Below, piece after piece: positions 28,862-31,422 of a stretch of DNA of 31,422 nt. The notes under the pieces were generated by a model, which searched no databases, was not told where the DNA came from, and saw nothing but the letters and a program-made list of their open reading frames with translations. Source of the DNA: JBOGGN01 sp050744165 (lineage in GTDB: Bacteria > Actinomycetota > Acidimicrobiia > Acidimicrobiales > Palsa-688). The stretch is taken from assembly GCA_050744165.1 (NCBI GenBank), contig JBOGGN010000132.1, forward strand, positions 1-31,422, given 5' to 3'. Position numbers and translations under genes: made by a program. Position 1 is the stretch's first letter. The number at the start of each line of letters is the position of its first letter.

Positions 28862-30727
28862 GTGCCGAGCAGATCCCGTCGCCGGCGCCGGGCGAGAAGG
28901 CGAACCATTCTCCTGGTCCTGGGCGGGCTGTTCGTCATCGGGGTGCTGCTTTTGGCGGCAGCCTGGCGTGATCTGTTGTCGGCCCGGGACCGGCTGGTGT
29001 CGGCCCGGTCGACGATCGACCAAGTCGTCAGCCACCCCACGGCGCTCGACACCAGCGACGGCCGGGCGGCAACGCAGCAGCAGCTGACCTACGCCATCGA
29101 CGATGTCACCATCGCCCACGAGATCATCCATGACTCACTGCCGCTGAAGCTGTTCCAGGTCGTGCCCGTCGCCTCCACCCAGCGGGCCGGAATGCTGCGC
29201 CTGGTCGACGACTCCAGCACCGTGCTCACGACCGGGAACCGCCTGATCACCGAGGCCAACCAGCTGGTGGCGGCGGGCCAGATCAACGGCGCCCAGGTGC
29301 CGATGGCCTCGCTCGCCACCTTCGAATCGGAGCTCAAGGCGGCGGGCGCGACCGTCAACGGCGTCGACCGCCCCTCCCGAGGCCTGCTTGGGCCGCTGGC
29401 GACGGCTCGACGAGAGTTCGACACCCTGGCCCAGAGCACCTCCAGCCGGCTGCTCAACGACGCCGCCGCCTTAGACGTGGGACAGAACCTGCTCGGCAAG
29501 AACGGGCCTCGCCACTACCTCATCGCCCTGGAGAACAACGCCGAGATGCGCGACCAGGGCACCATCCTCTCCTACGCCCTGCTCACGGTGGACAACGGTC
29601 ACTTGCAAATCACCCAGCACGGCCCCATCGTCACGCCGCTGCAGGTACCGGGGCAAGGAACTTCCCAGTCGCTCCTCCTGAAGAGCCCAGCCCCGATCGC
29701 GGTGCCCGCGGGGACGGCGCAGGTGTTCGGCTTTATCGACCCCACGCAGACCTGGCAGTCGGTCAACGCCACCGCTGACTTCGACTTCTCCGCCAAGGCC
29801 ATGCAGGCCATGTACCACCAGGCGACCGGCCAGAGCATCGACGGCGTGATCGCCCTCGACGTCCCCGCCTTGACCTCGATCCTCGAGGCGGTGGGACCGG
29901 TCTCGGTGCCCGACATCAACGTGCAGGTGACCGCGCAGGACGCCCCTGTCGTGCTGCTCCACGACCTCTACAACGACTTTCCTGACAACCAGCAGATCGT
30001 TCGCAAGGTGCTGCAAGAGGAAGTGGTGACCGAGGTGATCGCCAAGATGTCCTCGGGGTCGTTCGACCCGTTGCCCCTAGCCCAGGGTCTGGCCACCTCC
30101 GCTGCCGGCGGCCACCTTCGGGTGTGGAGCGACGTCGCCTCGGAGGAAGCAACACTGGAGACCGTAGGCCTCGGTGGTGGCCCCGCCACCACCCTGGCAA
30201 ACCGGACCTTCCACCTGGCGGTCGAAAACCGATCCGCCACCAAAATGGACTACTACGTCACAACGGCAGCCGAGCAGCAGGTGACCATCACCTCGGACGG
30301 TTCGGCCGTCGTCCGCACCACCGTCATCGTCCACAACTCGGCCCCTCAGGGTGTCGCCCCGTCCTACCAGCTGGGACCGGACAACATCACAACGACCAAG
30401 CCGGGGGAGTATTGGGCTTGGGTCTTGTTGTGGGGCCCGGCGGGGTCCGACCAAACCTTGTCGGTCCCCGAGTCAGGCTTGGAGCTCACCCAGACGGTCA
30501 TCCCTCGCATCTATGCCGGCCAGACCCAGCAGGTCGTGCTGGTCACCGTCATCCCCAACGCAGTGCAGCACGGCAAGCTGGTCTTGCGCTACGTCCCCCA
30601 GCCGCGCTTGACGCCCGCGGGTCTCAGCGTCACCGTCTCAGCTCCTGGTTGGAAAATTAGCGGCAAGCCCACCTGGGCCGGATCCTGGAATAAGACCCTG
30701 GTATTGAGTTGGAGCGTCCGCAAATAA
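28862..30727 (+). CDS. DUF4012 membrane-anchored protein, 621 aa
   Basis: It starts with an Arg-rich segment (RSRRRRRARRR) and a single transmembrane helix (TILLVLGGLFVIGVLLLAAAW). A coiled-coil-like region of ~150 residues follows, then the DUF4012 core (YLIALENNAEMRDQGTILSYALLTVDNGHLQI, VDGVIALDVPALTSILEAVGPVSVPDINV). The C-terminal part is beta-rich. Proteins of this family are extracytoplasmic and often lie near exopolysaccharide or cell-surface genes; their function is not established. GTG 28862 is taken as the start and there is no clear ribosome site. The 100-bp gap after the permease holds nothing else visible. Confidence 0.85.
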   Translation: MPSRSRRRRRARRRTILLVLGGLFVIGVLLLAAAWRDLLSARDRLVSARSTIDQVVSHPTALDTSDGRAATQQQLTYAIDDVTIAHEIIHDSLPLKLFQVVPVASTQRAGMLRLVDDSSTVLTTGNRLITEANQLVAAGQINGAQVPMASLATFESELKAAGATVNGVDRPSRGLLGPLATARREFDTLAQSTSSRLLNDAAALDVGQNLLGKNGPRHYLIALENNAEMRDQGTILSYALLTVDNGHLQITQHGPIVTPLQVPGQGTSQSLLLKSPAPIAVPAGTAQVFGFIDPTQTWQSVNATADFDFSAKAMQAMYHQATGQSIDGVIALDVPALTSILEAVGPVSVPDINVQVTAQDAPVVLLHDLYNDFPDNQQIVRKVLQEEVVTEVIAKMSSGSFDPLPLAQGLATSAAGGHLRVWSDVASEEATLETVGLGGGPATTLANRTFHLAVENRSATKMDYYVTTAAEQQVTITSDGSAVVRTTVIVHNSAPQGVAPSYQLGPDNITTTKPGEYWAWVLLWGPAGSDQTLSVPESGLELTQTVIPRIYAGQTQQVVLVTVIPNAVQHGKLVLRYVPQPRLTPAGLSVTVSAPGWKISGKPTWAGSWNKTLVLSWSVRK

Positions 30728-30770
30728 CATTGGGTCAGTTCTCGACCACCTGAGCAGCCCATCGAAGACC

Positions 30771-31274
30771 GTGGCCACCGCCATGCTGGTGGCCGCCCTC
30801 CTCCTTTCGGCCTGTGTGGCCATTCGGCCGGCGTCGCTGACCGCCGATGATGGCCTCAGCTATTTCGGCGTGTACCTGGCGACGGTGGTGCCCTACGCCG
30901 TCGCCTACTTCTGGGAGGCCGTCTGCTATTGGCGAGTCAGCTCCGCCCTCGCTGAGCGCTACCACGCCTTTTCGTTGAAGACGATGGCGGTGCTGATCGC
31001 CGCCTTGGTGGTGGCGCCCACCAGCCTGGTCGGATTCTTCCACGACACCTTGGGGACGGTTCTGTTCTGCCTGCAACTGCTGTTGTCGATCTGGTGGGTG
31101 CTGACTTCGGATGCAACGCGGACCGGCCGCGTTCTGTTGGTGTTTGAGTTCCTGGCCGGCGGTGTGGCGCTGTACTACCTGCAGCGCCACACCGGCCTGC
31201 TGTTGGAGGCTCAGGTCGCCTTCCAGCTGGCCTTTGGAGTGCTCCTGATCCGCCAGTTCGAGCGACGTGGCTGA
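30771..31274 (+). CDS. Small polytopic membrane protein, 167 aa
   Basis: About five hydrophobic segments are visible: MLVAALLLSACVAI, YFGVYLATVVPYAVAYFWEAVCYW, MAVLIAALVVAPTSLVGFF, TVLFCLQLLLSIWWVL and VLLVFEFLAGGVALYYL. The N-terminus resembles a lipobox (LSAC), but the many later helices make a lipoprotein less likely. The start is taken as GTG 30771; the open frame extends a little upstream without a good alternative. It follows the DUF4012 gene by 43 bp. No family is recognised. Confidence 0.6.
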   Translation: MATAMLVAALLLSACVAIRPASLTADDGLSYFGVYLATVVPYAVAYFWEAVCYWRVSSALAERYHAFSLKTMAVLIAALVVAPTSLVGFFHDTLGTVLFCLQLLLSIWWVLTSDATRTGRVLLVFEFLAGGVALYYLQRHTGLLLEAQVAFQLAFGVLLIRQFERRG

Positions 31275-31391
31275 GGAGGGGTTGGGGAAAGGCGCCGCCG
31301 CCCCCTCCGCGTCCAGCGCCTTGGGACGTACTCGGATGTCGCCGGCGCCGCGAACACCTTCGCCTTGGTGGCACGACTTTCCGGGGTGGCA

Positions 31392-31422
31392 CCGATTACC
31401 CGTGGTATAGACGGGTAATCGG
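31392..31422. terminator. Perfect 12-bp inverted repeat at the right edge
   Basis: CCGATTACCCGT (31392-31403) and ACGGGTAATCGG (31411-31422) are exact inverses around the loop GGTATAG. It lies 117 bp after the last gene and may be its terminator. It could also be an operator of a gene beyond the edge. Confidence 0.5.

Overview
This looks like a GC-rich actinobacterial chromosome. GTG starts, ATGA/GTGA stop-start overlaps and a few apparently leaderless genes are common. The gene set (an actinobacterial-type group 1h/5 [NiFe] hydrogenase, PadR regulators, a DUF4012 protein) would fit Acidimicrobiia or a related class, but nothing here fixes the species.

Layout. Positions 1-3700 hold the tail of a membrane protein, a tandem hairpin, an unknown minus-strand gene, a GAF-like protein and an alpha/beta hydrolase that lacks its serine nucleophile. 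Positions 3787-5781 (minus) hold hypC, a CooC-type nickel ATPase, a PadR regulator and a protein with a Cys/His-rich tail. Positions 5875-14075 (plus) are the hydrogenase operon: hhyS, hhyL, a degenerate maturation-protease homologue, a NifU-domain protein, an unknown gene, the true maturation protease, a TPR protein, another unknown gene and a degenerate biotin-ligase homologue. A new promoter then leads into a run of small single-helix membrane proteins (14159-15869), interrupted by a tiny DUF1059-like gene, and a further unknown gene. Positions 16411-20601 hold a second accessory block: three more CooC-type ATPases, an FNR-like flavoprotein, a second PadR and a 44-residue Cys-rich protein. 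After that come an AAA+ ATPase, a three-gene operon (acyl-CoA dehydrogenase-like, PhnD-like, ferritin-like) behind a short leader, an ABC exporter, a DUF4012 protein and a small membrane protein.

Main discovery. Three genes that would normally be called broken carry in-frame TGA codons exactly where their families carry functional cysteines. Two are CooC-type ATPases, in which the CxC metal motif becomes Sec-Thr-Cys (16411-17166) and Sec-Thr-Sec-Cys (18374-19111). The third is the DUF1059-like protein, in which the first conserved Cys is TGA (14756-14932). In all three a perfect hairpin with GU in its apical loop lies 21-24 nt after the relevant TGA, which is the geometry of a bacterial SECIS element. 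I read them as a group of selenoproteins tied to hydrogenase maturation or metal handling. A fourth, weaker case is a 26-codon leader (26350-26430) with TGA as codon 6 and the same hairpin geometry. No sel genes lie in the window, so this needs genome-level confirmation.

Regulation. Three 19-bp palindromes of identical 8-3-8 design (TA-rich outer ends, TACAYYTA half sites) lie in front of hhyS / the His-rich gene, hypC and the Cys-rich gene-PadR2 operon. They suggest one regulon joining the hydrogenase and the selenoprotein ATPase block, probably under the PadR proteins. The two PadR modules have the same architecture: metal-binding small protein, then PadR, then CooC-type ATPase.
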